A DNA stretch of 64,000 nucleotides from Bacteroides sp. (lineage in GTDB: Bacteria; Bacteroidota; Bacteroidia; Bacteroidales; Muribaculaceae): contig JAAVCX010000027.1 of assembly GCA_014802105.1 (NCBI GenBank), forward strand, positions 1 to 64,000, given 5' to 3'. The notes below the pieces were generated by a model, which was not told where the DNA came from, did not search any database, and was given only the letters and a program-made list of their open reading frames with translations. This document shows positions 53,420-62,283 of this stretch, piece after piece; positions within the stretch are counted from its first letter, which is position 1; the number at the start of each line of letters is the position of its first letter. Both the position numbers and the translations under genes were made by a program.

Positions 53420-54019
53420 TCAGGCGTGATTATTTTTGAGCCATTCCGAGCGCACGGCATCGGGCAGGTGACTGACCTTGAAGTCAGAGAAGGAGACCTT
53501 GAACCCATTACCGTCGGGACAAGCTCCATACATGCCTATCCTTACCGGATGATTGGCTTCAAGCCAGGCATTGCGCATCATGATATATTCCTTGTCATCA
53601 AAGGAGTAGAATATCTCGACCGCATCGCGACGGCGCACAGCCCTGATCCATATATGATCGACGGGACGATCGAGCGTTATCACGCTCCAGTCTGACGTCT
53701 TATGGGTCACGACGGTACTGAGGTTGTATCTGCCGTCGACATATTCGATACCGGCCTTGATGTAATTCTCGTGGTCGAGACGTATCATCATACCGGCCTG
53801 GTCAAATCTCGTCTTATAGTCGCCCATTATCTTAAGCTTGGCTTCAAATTCGCCGCCATATTCGGCATAGTAGAACGGAGCGTCGTCGACCGTGAAACCA
53901 TAATGGGATACTCTCCAGTAGTCACTTTTTGGCGTGACATCCATGAGAAGTGTATCGCCCTTGATCTCCCAGTTGTCGGGTTCATTGAACCAATTCATTT
54001 TTTCCAAAGACTGTCCCAT
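53420..54019 (-). CDS. DUF1349 (concanavalin-like) protein
   Basis: Protein of 199 residues without signal peptide, matching the DUF1349 beta-sandwich: start MNWFNEPDNWEIKGDTLLMD, core EFEAKLKIMGDYKTRFDQAG, MMIRLDHENYIKAGIEYVDG and end GFKVSFSDFKV. Related proteins are regulators or carbohydrate-binding, and no activity is established. Own promoter at 54076-54107; divergent from the AspT gene. Confidence 0.88.
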   Translation of the reverse strand: MGQSLEKMNWFNEPDNWEIKGDTLLMDVTPKSDYWRVSHYGFTVDDAPFYYAEYGGEFEAKLKIMGDYKTRFDQAGMMIRLDHENYIKAGIEYVDGRYNLSTVVTHKTSDWSVITLDRPVDHIWIRAVRRRDAVEIFYSFDDKEYIMMRNAWLEANHPVRIGMYGACPDGNGFKVSFSDFKVSHLPDAVRSEWLKNNHA

Positions 54020-54075
54020 AATATGTATTCTTTAGTATCTCAAAAGATTGATCTGTAAAATTTCGATCAGTTTAT

Positions 54076-54107
54076 CAAAATTAAGCAAAAAGCAGATTAC
54101 AGACAAA
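54076..54107 (-). promoter_or_regulatory. DUF1349 gene promoter
   Basis: Minus strand: TTTG (54107-54104), 20 bases, TAATTTTG (54083-54076). Good match. Back-to-back with the promoter at 54146-54176. Confidence 0.7.
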
Positions 54108-54145
54108 AGTCTTCTGAAAACTTAACTGAGGATAGTGCGTCTTAT

Positions 54146-54176
54146 TTTGTCAGATACTGATAAATAAGTAATTTTG
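54146..54176 (+). promoter_or_regulatory. Promoter of the first AspT/YidE-type gene
   Basis: TTTG (54146-54149), exactly 19 bases, TAATTTTG (54169-54176). Consensus match. The -7 box ends 18 bases before the ATG at 54195. Confidence 0.75.
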
Positions 54177-54194
54177 CAACCGCAAAAAAAGATA

Positions 54195-55898
54195 ATGACA
54201 ATGGACTGGATCACGGAAGTTTTCAGACAAAATCAGGTAATACCCATATTTCTGACTCTCGGTATCGGGTTTTGGCTCGGAGGTCTGAAGTATAAATCAT
54301 TCTCTTTGGGGCCGGTGACTGCCACTCTGATAGTAGGAGTAATCATCGGTCAACTCGGCATACCTGTCTCAGATACGGTGAAATCGCTGGCGTTCATGCT
54401 GTTCCTATTTGCTATCGGTTACAGCGTCGGCCCCCAGTTCTTTCGCTCTCTCAGGGGCGAGGGACTCAAGCAGATCGCTTTTGCACTCGTGGAGTGTGTG
54501 ATCGTGATTGGTACCACAGTCGGGATATGCCGTCTGATGGGCTATAATAAAGGTATAGCGGTTGGAGTCTTTGCAGGGGCCCAGACGGTCTCGGCGGTCA
54601 TCGGAGTCGGCTCTGACACGATCCGATCGCTCGGTTATTCGCCCGAGGAGACTTCGCGGCTGGTAGATATTATCCCTGCCTGTTATGCTGTGTGTTATGT
54701 ATTCGGCACCATCGGCTCGGCATGGATCATAGCCAATCTTGGCCCCATTTTGCTCGGAGGCATGAAGAAGGTCAGGGAGGAGACGCGTCGTCTTGAAGAG
54801 GAGATGGATTCGGGAGAGTTTACACCCGATCCGGGTCAGGTGATAGCCAACCGTCAGGTGTCGTTTCGTGCCTACAGGGTGGAAGATGAGTTCTTCAACC
54901 GCCCCCGCACAGTCAGGGAGATCGAACGATACCTCAAGAGCCGCGACCTGCGTCACTTTGTAGAGCGCCTGAGGATCAATGGCGAGATCATGGATCCCGA
55001 TCCCGATCTCAGGGTGAGAAAAGGAGATATAGTTGTGCTCAGTGGTCGCCGCGAGAGCATTGTCAGCGATGCTTCATGGATAGGGCCTGAGGTGACTGAT
55101 CATGAACTGCTCACTTTCGGCACTGAAAATCTGCCTGTCGTGGTGTCTAAATCGGGAGCGGCCGGTCTGACTCTCGGTGAGCTCCGTCACAGGCCGTTCA
55201 TGCACGGTGTCACTATACACAAGGTAGTGCGTAACGATATGCCTCTGACTTTAAGAAAGAAACTTATGCTTGAGAAGGGTGACGTCGTGACTCTCGTCGG
55301 TCTGCCACAGGATGTAGATGTGGCTGTGCCCGAGATCGGTTACAGTGACCGACAGACCTCTGAGAGCGACTTGGTGTTCATTGGGCTCGGCATCGCGATA
55401 GGTTGTCTGATAGGTGCTATCGTCGTGAAGTGGGGCAATGTGCCACTGTCGCTGAGCACCAGTGGTGGTGCGATTATTTCGGGACTTGTGCTCGGATGGT
55501 TGCGCTCCAAGCGTCCTACTTTCGGCCATATACCCCGCTCGGTGATATGGTTTATGGACAACGCCGGTCTAAATCTTTTCATCGCCGTCGTAGGTCTATC
55601 GGCCGGGCCTTCGTTTGTCAGCGGACTGCGGGAGGTCGGGGTCGAACTCTTCCTGGTCGGCATGGCTTGTACCACAATACCGCTGATAATAAGTATCTAT
55701 GTAGCCAATAAAATCTTCAGATTTCCGGCAGCGGTCTCGCTGGGATGTGTTGCCGGCAGCCGCAATGCGGTGGCGGCCATAGGTGCTATCCAGGACAGTC
55801 TCGACAGCACGCTCCCGGTGATGGGATATACTGTCACATACGCTGTGGGCAGTGTCGTGTTGATACTCTCGGGCATGGTGGTCGCTCTGCTGTGCTGA
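54195..55898 (+). CDS. AspT/YidE-family transporter, copy 1
   Basis: Protein of 567 residues. The ATG at 54195 (or 54201) is used; a TTG at 54174 overlaps the -7 box. Two blocks of about five membrane helices flank two cytoplasmic TrkA_C-type domains (VRKGDIVVLSGRRESIVSDA; MLEKGDVVTLVGLPQDVDVA). Aspartate:alanine exchanger motifs include GYSVGPQFFRSLRGEGLKQI. Family members exchange amino acids or dicarboxylates; the substrate is unknown. A related gene follows at 56086. Confidence 0.87.
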   Translation: MTMDWITEVFRQNQVIPIFLTLGIGFWLGGLKYKSFSLGPVTATLIVGVIIGQLGIPVSDTVKSLAFMLFLFAIGYSVGPQFFRSLRGEGLKQIAFALVECVIVIGTTVGICRLMGYNKGIAVGVFAGAQTVSAVIGVGSDTIRSLGYSPEETSRLVDIIPACYAVCYVFGTIGSAWIIANLGPILLGGMKKVREETRRLEEEMDSGEFTPDPGQVIANRQVSFRAYRVEDEFFNRPRTVREIERYLKSRDLRHFVERLRINGEIMDPDPDLRVRKGDIVVLSGRRESIVSDASWIGPEVTDHELLTFGTENLPVVVSKSGAAGLTLGELRHRPFMHGVTIHKVVRNDMPLTLRKKLMLEKGDVVTLVGLPQDVDVAVPEIGYSDRQTSESDLVFIGLGIAIGCLIGAIVVKWGNVPLSLSTSGGAIISGLVLGWLRSKRPTFGHIPRSVIWFMDNAGLNLFIAVVGLSAGPSFVSGLREVGVELFLVGMACTTIPLIISIYVANKIFRFPAAVSLGCVAGSRNAVAAIGAIQDSLDSTLPVMGYTVTYAVGSVVLILSGMVVALLC

Positions 55899-55950
55899 CT
55901 TTTTAAACATCCTCTTAATTAATTCGTCGTAAAAGAGTTTGAGGGAATAT

Positions 55951-55981
55951 TTTTAAGATAGAGAAAATTTAAGTAATTTTG
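55951..55981 (+). promoter_or_regulatory. Promoter of the second AspT/YidE-type gene
   Basis: TTTT (55951-55954), 19 bases, TAATTTTG (55974-55981). -7 good, -33 near-match. Leader about 100 bases to the ATG at 56086. Confidence 0.55.
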
Positions 55982-56085
55982 CACTGCTTTTTCACGTGGT
56001 GACGTTTCGATATGTCACCGTGTTGTCGACAAGCCTGTATCAACAAAGGAATTTCTAAGAAAAACAGATTGATATTCAACAGTGT

Positions 56086-57735
56086 ATGGAATGGTTAATT
56101 GACCTTATCGGCCCGGGCCACACCGAGTTGGCGAGCACTCTTGTGCTCTACTCGTTTGTGATAGCCTCGGGTATTTTTTTAGGCAAGCTCAAGATCGGAG
56201 GCATCTCTCTCGGAGTGACTTTCGTCTTGTTTGTAGGCATCGTGATGGGCCACTTCGGTTATATAGTCAACCCAGAGGTGCTCAAGTTTGTCAGGGAGTT
56301 TGGCCTTATACTCTTTATTTTTGCGATCGGTATTCAGGTTGGCCCGGGCTTTTTCTCCTCGTTCAAAAAGGGAGGTATCCTGCTCAATCTGCTGGCTGTG
56401 CTCATCATTGTGCTCAACGTGGCCATAGTGTTGTGTATCTTCTATATCGACGGTAACACTCAGATTTCGGCTCTGGTCGGAGTCATGTCGGGAGCGGTGA
56501 CCAACACCCCGGGTCTGGCTGCGGCACAGCAGACCGCCGGCACCACCGAGGCTATCAATATCATGGCTATGGGTTATGCTGCCGCTTATCCTTTGGGTGT
56601 GATCGGCATTATACTGTCGATGCTCATTGTCAAGGCTGTGTTCCGCATCAATGTCGATGATGAGATCAAGGCTATCGAGGAGGCTATCGAAGGTAGCCAG
56701 CAGAAGCCGTTGATCGTGTCGTTTGAGGTGACCAACCGCCTTATCGACGGTCGCACTCTGTTGCAGGTGCATCAGATACTCGACTGTGACTTTGTGGTGT
56801 CGCGACTGATGGGAGCCGACGGCAATGTGATAATTCCTACCTCCAAGACCATCCTCCATGTCGGCGACAAGATGATCGTGGTGCTCTCGCCTGCCGATGA
56901 GCACAAATTTGAAGGTGTCATCGGTCACACCATTGACATGGACTGGGAACACGTGCAGAGCACTGTGCTTTCACGCCGCATCGTAGTGACCCAGAGCAAA
57001 TACAACGGAGTGTCACTGGCTCAGCTCCGTCTCCACGACGGCTATCAGCTCAACTGCACCCGTGTTAACCGTGCCGGTGTCGATCTGCTTGCTTCACCCA
57101 CTCTGCGCCTTCAGGTTGGCGACCGTCTGGTAGTTGTGGGCGATCCTAACGACATCGAGCGTCTCGCTACCCGTCTGGGCAACTCAATGAAGCGTCTCAA
57201 TCAGCCCAATCTGATCACGATTTTTGTAGGTATCCTGTTTGGTATCATAGTCGGATCGATCAATGTGGGTTTCGGCATGAAGCTCGGTCTCGCCGGCGGC
57301 CCTCTCGTAGTGGCTATTCTGATCAGCCGTTTCGGCTACAAGCTCAAGCTCGTCAGCTATACCTCTTCGTCAGCATCGCTGCTTATGAGAGAGTTGGGTA
57401 TATGTCTGTTCCTCGCCTCGGTGGGTATCAGTTCGGGTAAAGGTTTTGCCGACACTGTGTTCAACTCCACCGGTATGTGGTGGGTGATCTGGGGCTTCAT
57501 CATCACTATCGTGCCTCTGCTTGTTGTCGGTATCATAGCCCGCGGAGTCTACAAGATCAATTATCTCACTATCATGGGTCTTGTCTCGGGCGGCTGCACT
57601 GACCCCCCCGCGCTTGCCTACGCCAACAATTCGACCGGCAGCGACGCACCTGCGGTGGCCTATTCGACTGTCTATCCTCTCACGATGTTCCTCCGAGTGG
57701 TAGCGGCCCAGGCTCTGATACTTTGCTTGTTCTGA
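56086..57735 (+). CDS. AspT/YidE-family transporter, copy 2
   Basis: Protein of 549 residues with the same plan as its neighbour: two membrane blocks and two central TrkA_C domains (ILHVGDKMIVVLSPADEHKF; RLQVGDRLVVVGDPNDIERL). Exchanger-family features include AIGIQVGPGFFSSFKKGGIL and SGAVTNTPGLAAAQQTAG; a matching VSGGCTDPPALAYANNSTGS lies in the second half. The two copies differ too much to be recent duplicates, so they probably carry different substrates. Confidence 0.9.
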   Translation: MEWLIDLIGPGHTELASTLVLYSFVIASGIFLGKLKIGGISLGVTFVLFVGIVMGHFGYIVNPEVLKFVREFGLILFIFAIGIQVGPGFFSSFKKGGILLNLLAVLIIVLNVAIVLCIFYIDGNTQISALVGVMSGAVTNTPGLAAAQQTAGTTEAINIMAMGYAAAYPLGVIGIILSMLIVKAVFRINVDDEIKAIEEAIEGSQQKPLIVSFEVTNRLIDGRTLLQVHQILDCDFVVSRLMGADGNVIIPTSKTILHVGDKMIVVLSPADEHKFEGVIGHTIDMDWEHVQSTVLSRRIVVTQSKYNGVSLAQLRLHDGYQLNCTRVNRAGVDLLASPTLRLQVGDRLVVVGDPNDIERLATRLGNSMKRLNQPNLITIFVGILFGIIVGSINVGFGMKLGLAGGPLVVAILISRFGYKLKLVSYTSSSASLLMRELGICLFLASVGISSGKGFADTVFNSTGMWWVIWGFIITIVPLLVVGIIARGVYKINYLTIMGLVSGGCTDPPALAYANNSTGSDAPAVAYSTVYPLTMFLRVVAAQALILCLF

Positions 57736-57791
57736 TCGGCAGGCATAAAGATAAAACTTTACGACTGTGTCGTGAGCTGAAATTTTTATCG

Positions 57792-57821
57792 AAGGGACGC
57801 ATGGCTCGTGCGTCCCTTTTT
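57792..57821 (+). terminator. Terminator of the second AspT/YidE-type gene
   Basis: AAGGGACGCA (57792-57801) pairs with TGCGTCCCTT (57809-57818), 7-base loop TGGCTCG, then a T run. The stem/loop shares the GACGCAYGGCTCGTG sequence with the hairpin at 59136-59213. Confidence 0.93.
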
Positions 57822-57903
57822 GTATCAATATATCAGCAGGGGCTCACGAGCCGTGTGTCTCCCTACAAGTGCTTTATCGACACAACTATATTTATAGAGA
57901 ACT

Positions 57904-58686
57904 ATGGAAGTAAGATCCCAGATACTGACCCGATATATACTGCCTCTGAGAGAGGGCGGGTCTTTGCCTGTGCTCGGAGAAGGGGACGACGGATTTAAGT
58001 ATGTGGTGAAGCTACGTGGCGCCGGCCATGGACGGAAGGCTCTGATAGCGGAGTTTCTTGGTAGTCTGATAGCCAAGGCTTTTAAATTCAAAGTGCCTGA
58101 AGTGGTTCTTCTGGAGCTTTCGCCGATGTTTGGTATCACCGAGCCCGATGAGGAGGTGCAGGAATTGTTGCGCAACTCTGAGGGCTTGAATGTGGGATTG
58201 CATTTCCTGCCCGGAGCAGCTACATTTGATCCTGCTGTCAATGGGGTAGACGAGCTGACGGCCTCCAAGATTGTGTGGCTCGATGCTTTTCTCACCAATG
58301 TTGACCGCACGCGTCTGAATCCTAATATGATGATCTGGGACAATCAGCTGTGGCTGATAGATCAGGGAGCGTCGTTTTATTTTCATCATGCCTGGCGAGA
58401 TCCTGCTAAATCGGCGCTCGATCCGTTTCCTTATATCAAGACTCACGTCTTTCTTCCTTACGCTACCCGTCTCGAGGAGGCTGACAAACTCATGCGACAG
58501 GCCATCACGCCGCGCACTTTGTCTAAAATCGTCGATCTCCTTCCGGCCGACTGGCTCGAGGAGGAAGGTTCGGAGATTACGGCCGAAGAGCGTCGTGAGG
58601 TTTACCGCAAGTTCCTTCATGATAGGTTGAAAAACTCGTCGCTGTTTGTCGACGAGGCTGTCCGACAACATAATCTGCTACGCTGA
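57904..58686 (+). CDS. HipA_2-type kinase-like protein
   Basis: Protein of 260 residues of the short HipA-like group (PF20613). A glycine-rich opening (LREGGSLPVLGEGDDGFKYV), the candidate ATP-binding Lys in VKLRGAGHGRKALIAEFLG, and NPNMMIWDNQLWLIDQGASF with Asn/Asp near the metal site resemble HipA kinases. No HipB-like partner precedes it; instead a DUF3037 gene follows with a one-base overlap. Kinase activity and target are unknown. Confidence 0.82.
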   Translation: MEVRSQILTRYILPLREGGSLPVLGEGDDGFKYVVKLRGAGHGRKALIAEFLGSLIAKAFKFKVPEVVLLELSPMFGITEPDEEVQELLRNSEGLNVGLHFLPGAATFDPAVNGVDELTASKIVWLDAFLTNVDRTRLNPNMMIWDNQLWLIDQGASFYFHHAWRDPAKSALDPFPYIKTHVFLPYATRLEEADKLMRQAITPRTLSKIVDLLPADWLEEEGSEITAEERREVYRKFLHDRLKNSSLFVDEAVRQHNLLR

Positions 58687-59096
58687 TGAAAAGGGAGAAC
58701 GATTTGAATGAGGTAGCCACGATGGCGCCCGATGCCAATCTCTATGAATATGCGGTGATCAGATATGTGCCGAGAGTCGAGAGGGAGGAGTTTATAAATA
58801 TCGGTCTGATCATGATGTGCAAGCGTCGTCGCTGGCTCAAGTGTAGGTTGCTGATCGATGAGGCTCGCGTCAGGGCTCTATGTCCGCAGGCCGATGTGGA
58901 TACACTGAAGCGTCAGGCTGCTCTCTTTGAGCGTGGCGATGTGCCTGAGCGTGGCCTGCCCGTCGAGGAGACTTACCGTTGGCTGACGGCTGCTAAAAGT
59001 GCCATACTTCAGACCTCTCAGTCTCATCCGGGCATAGTGTCTGATGACACTCTGGAGTCAACTTTCGAGAGGCTTGTGAAGGAGCTGGTCGAGTGA
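58686..59096 (+). CDS. DUF3037 domain-containing protein
   Basis: Protein of 136 residues. The family segment is YEYAVIRYVPRVEREEFINI, then GLIMMCKRRRWLKCRLLIDE. Its ATG shares the last base of the hipA-like stop (TGATG), so the two are translationally coupled. DUF3037 genes are known as frequent neighbours of HipA_2 genes, and no activity is known. It may be a regulator or antidote of the kinase-like protein; that is inference. Confidence 0.88.
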   Translation: MKRENDLNEVATMAPDANLYEYAVIRYVPRVEREEFINIGLIMMCKRRRWLKCRLLIDEARVRALCPQADVDTLKRQAALFERGDVPERGLPVEETYRWLTAAKSAILQTSQSHPGIVSDDTLESTFERLVKELVE

Positions 59097-59135
59097 CCGT
59101 CAGATAAAAAAATTAGGAAGTATAGATAAAAGAAT

Positions 59136-59213
59136 TGTAATGACGCACGGCTCGTGAGGTCTTAGCTGAGGTGTTGAAACACTAAGCTGACTCACGGGCC
59201 GTGCGTCATTACA
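59136..59213. terminator. Long hairpin between convergent genes
   Basis: A perfect 16-bp stem (59136-59151 with 59198-59213) continues inward through CGTGAG/CTCACG and imperfect pairs to a GTGTT/AACAC tip. It is flanked by T-rich sequence on the galE side. Probable bidirectional terminator; it shares sequence with the hairpin at 57792. Confidence 0.88.
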
Positions 59214-59272
59214 GGGAAATTTTTTTAGACTCCGACACTTTTATTTTTGCGGAAGATCGGAACAAATAGCGT

Positions 59273-60310
59273 TTACATGATGCCACGGTCGCGCAGACGG
59301 CACTGCCAATCCCAGGCCGAACGCAGAGTGTCGGCCAAAGATGTCTCGGCTTTCCATCCGAGTACCTCGTTGGCGTAAGTCGGATCGGCCCACACTTTCT
59401 CGATGTCACCGGCACGGCGACCTACTATCTTGTGAGGCACTTCGACACCGGTTGCTTTGGTGAATGTGTCGATGAGTTCGAGCACTGAGACGCCGTGGCC
59501 TGTGCCGAGGTTGAAGATTTCGATAGGAGCCTCGGTCTTGTCGGTGAGCATGCGCTCTACAGCTATCACATGGGCTTTGGCAAGGTCTACCACATTGATA
59601 TAGTCGCGTATACAAGAGCCGTCGGGGGTGTGGTAGTCGTTGCCAAAGACGCTGAGCTCTTTTCGTATACCCATCGCGGTCTGGGTGAGGTAGGGCACGA
59701 GGTTCTGGGGCACTCCGTTGGGGAGCTCGCCTATCTCGGCCGAGGGGTGTGCTCCCACGGGATTGAAGTAGCGCAGTATGACACTCTTAAACGGCGCTCC
59801 GGCATTGATGACATCGGTGATGATCTCTTCAGAAATCTGCTTGGTGTTGCCGTAGGGCGAGGTGGCTTTCTTGATGGGCGACTTCTCGGTGACGGGATTG
59901 ACGTCGGGCTCGCCGTAGACGGTACACGATGATGAGAACACGATGCCTTTCACTCCGTTGGGGCCCATGAGATCGAGGAGATTGAGCAGGGTGTTGAGGT
60001 TGTTGCGGTAGTAGAGAATCGGTCGCTGCATACTCTCGCCGACGGCTTTGGAAGCGGCAAAGTTGATGATGCCCTTGATGTCGGGATAGTCGGCAAAGAG
60101 CCTCTTGAGGGTGTCGATGTCAGTACAGTCGCCCTCGACAAAGTCAGGCCTGGAGCCGGTGATACGCTCTATTCCGTCGATCACGTCGGCCGAGGAGTTG
60201 GAGAGATCGTCGATGATGACAACCCGATAGCCGGCCTGCTGAAGCTCTACCACGGTGTGGGAACCGATATATCCTGTTCCGCCGGTGACAAGTATACGTT
60301 CAGTTTTCAT
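59273..60310 (-). CDS. galE: UDP-glucose 4-epimerase
   Basis: Protein of 345 residues. The start at 60310 (MKTERILVTGGTGYIGSHTV) is preferred over an upstream ATG at 60406 because the NAD-binding motif begins there. Short-chain dehydrogenase features follow: SSSCTVYGE and the catalytic Tyr-x-x-x-Lys in YGNTK. It interconverts UDP-glucose and UDP-galactose for glycan synthesis. Last gene of the minus-strand cluster with glsB/glsA. Confidence 0.96.
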   Translation of the reverse strand: MKTERILVTGGTGYIGSHTVVELQQAGYRVVIIDDLSNSSADVIDGIERITGSRPDFVEGDCTDIDTLKRLFADYPDIKGIINFAASKAVGESMQRPILYYRNNLNTLLNLLDLMGPNGVKGIVFSSSCTVYGEPDVNPVTEKSPIKKATSPYGNTKQISEEIITDVINAGAPFKSVILRYFNPVGAHPSAEIGELPNGVPQNLVPYLTQTAMGIRKELSVFGNDYHTPDGSCIRDYINVVDLAKAHVIAVERMLTDKTEAPIEIFNLGTGHGVSVLELIDTFTKATGVEVPHKIVGRRAGDIEKVWADPTYANEVLGWKAETSLADTLRSAWDWQCRLRDRGIM

Positions 60311-60363
60311 TTTTTTTGATTGTTGAGTTTGGCTTGGAAAAGATTGATTGATGAGGAGATCGG

Positions 60364-61305
60364 TCAGAGCTTCAGGATGAAGGTCTGATGGGCCACGCCC
60401 GTACAACCGAACGATGATTTCTGTCTGAGCAGGCCGGTGTTGAGCACTTGTCCTCCTTCCTCGTTTGAGATACCTATATCAAAATAACGTCGGGAGTGGT
60501 ACACATTGTTTATCAGGTGGCTGTAAAGCGCAAATACCATGCTGAGCTCCCGGCCTGCGGGAGTGGAGGCTGTGTATTGGGAGTGGGCTACCAGACCGGT
60601 GTCGTAGATACACACACCTGCCATCCATTCGCCACCGAGGGTGATGGTGTGAAGGTGTATATTGTCGGGAAAACGGTCTTTCAGAAGTCTCAGTTCGGCA
60701 GCCGTATGGACGGGCTTAACTCCGTGTCGGTCAGAGAGGGTGTCGGCGAGATAGTGCCAGAATGTATCGACATCGTCGGTCTCAGCTATTACCGGGTCAA
60801 GAGAGAGAGCTTTGCGTGTGCGCCGACGTGTGTCGGCATTGGCTCCGGGATTGACCTCGGGAATTAGTGCTGACGATAGTTCTGTCTTGAGCGTAGTGGC
60901 TCCCAGGCGCCAGAGGGCATAGAGATCGTCCTGGGCCGGAAGGAGTGAATAGATGTATGGGAGGGCTTTATAGATGATCTCCTTAAAGCCTTTGGAACGG
61001 CAGTAGGCTACGAGCGAGTCCATTATCTCCATGACATCCTCGCCGTTGATATGCCTGGGAGGCAGTATGAGCCCTCCGTAGGTGAGACCCTGATGGGAGT
61101 GGAGAGTCCCGTCGGTGGTGATGTTGGCGGGCAGCAGGGCTATGGTCTTGCCTTTTTTAGTGAAAATGAGAGAGTGGTCGGTAAAGCGATCGGCATGGTA
61201 GTCCATATACCCCCTGTAAAAGAGGAAAGTCGAGTTGCGTGAGGCTGCGACAAAGTCGTCCCACTCTCGGGAAAAGTCGGGAGTATATCGGCGACACTCT
61301 ATCAT
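60364..61305 (-). CDS. FemAB/GNAT-like acyltransferase
   Basis: Protein of 313 residues with a double GNAT-like fold: FYRGYMDYHADRFTDHSLIF and GLTYGGLILPPRHINGEDVM in the first half, and LHTITLGGEWMAGVCIYDTG with FDIGISNEEGGQVLNTGLLR in the second. The closest group is the FemAB-related N-acyltransferases of cell-envelope pathways. It overlaps the glsB stop by four bases, so it may act on a lipid or lipid-linked product of that pathway. Substrate unknown. Confidence 0.75.
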   Translation of the reverse strand: MIECRRYTPDFSREWDDFVAASRNSTFLFYRGYMDYHADRFTDHSLIFTKKGKTIALLPANITTDGTLHSHQGLTYGGLILPPRHINGEDVMEIMDSLVAYCRSKGFKEIIYKALPYIYSLLPAQDDLYALWRLGATTLKTELSSALIPEVNPGANADTRRRTRKALSLDPVIAETDDVDTFWHYLADTLSDRHGVKPVHTAAELRLLKDRFPDNIHLHTITLGGEWMAGVCIYDTGLVAHSQYTASTPAGRELSMVFALYSHLINNVYHSRRYFDIGISNEEGGQVLNTGLLRQKSSFGCTGVAHQTFILKL

Positions 61306-62261
61306 AGGGATGTATCGGCGAGTTGTTGGGAGGGAACGTAGGTGCCTATATGTCGCTGTTTTTTCTCCTCGAAGATTTCGGCGATGGTAAGGAAGATGCC
61401 GGTCTCCTCTACGTCGCCAAACTCATCGTTGATCGCTGTGCCGAACACTCTCATGGTTGGCGACAGGCTCATATATGAATTTACCAGCGGAGGAATATTG
61501 AAGCCCTGCTCTCTGACGAGATGGTTGAGTGTGCGGTAGTCATCTTTGAAGGTGTTGCCCTCAAACACTCGCTCCATTTCGCGCAGATCCATGGAGGTGT
61601 CGAGGGCATTGATAGGTCTCACCATCGAGTCGGAGTCGGGGAAATGTTTCTGGAGGAAGTAGAGGATCAGATTGCGGCAGCGGCGGTCGTAGCTCGGATA
61701 CATGGTCATCTTGCCGAGCAGATGTTTGATAGACGGGTGGATCACCGTCAGCGCTCCGAGGCCGTCCCAGAGGTTGTCGAGCGCAAAGATGGCTTTTGTA
61801 CCTACCTGGGAGCTCTGATATTGCACTCTCACAAAGGAGCGCCCCAGCTCGATGGTCTCGGGCAGATAGCGCGAGATAAAGTCGGGCGAGAAGCTGAACA
61901 TGTGGCTCATGGCGATGCGCGGACTTCCGTCGGGGTTGAGCCTGATGTCTTCGCCTATGATATATCGGTAGCCTCCGAGTATGAGTCGCGACACCGGATC
62001 CCAGACGATAAGCTGGCGACAGGGAGGATCCATGGTGTCAAACTCGTCGATGTCGACACTCTTTCCGGTGCCTCCGCCGGCAGCGCGGAAGGACTGCTCT
62101 CTGAGTCGTCCAATCTCTTGCATCGTAGCCGGACACTCGCGGCCGTCGATGGTGTAGAGCAGGTTACCTCCTTTATTGGAGCGACGCAGGAAACGCTCGG
62201 GGGTGAGCTCTCGTTCTATCAGGGCTGGATCAATTGGGTCAATTATAGGTTGTGGTGTCAT
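61302..62261 (-). CDS. glsB: Glycine N-acyltransferase for glycine lipids (GlsB/OlsB-like)
   Basis: Protein of 319 residues; the ATG at 62261 is preferred because the upstream extension is not protein-like and would overlap glsA. The Acetyltransf_5/hemolysin-like domain shows in IGRLREQSFRAAGGGTGKSV and LIVWDPVSRLILGGYRYIIG, then ELGRSFVRVQYQSSQVGTKA. In Bacteroides, GlsB makes N-acyl-glycine (commendamide) from glycine and acyl-ACP, and GlsA adds a second acyl chain. It lies 22 bases after glsA. Confidence 0.82.
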   Translation of the reverse strand: MTPQPIIDPIDPALIERELTPERFLRRSNKGGNLLYTIDGRECPATMQEIGRLREQSFRAAGGGTGKSVDIDEFDTMDPPCRQLIVWDPVSRLILGGYRYIIGEDIRLNPDGSPRIAMSHMFSFSPDFISRYLPETIELGRSFVRVQYQSSQVGTKAIFALDNLWDGLGALTVIHPSIKHLLGKMTMYPSYDRRCRNLILYFLQKHFPDSDSMVRPINALDTSMDLREMERVFEGNTFKDDYRTLNHLVREQGFNIPPLVNSYMSLSPTMRVFGTAINDEFGDVEETGIFLTIAEIFEEKKQRHIGTYVPSQQLADTSL

Positions 62262-62283
62262 GGGCAGAGTTAAGTAGTTGGAC

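Noticed and set aside
54174-54194. TTG start for the first AspT-type gene
   Set aside because: This TTG lies in the -7 box, upstream of any transcript start; ATG at 54195 is used.
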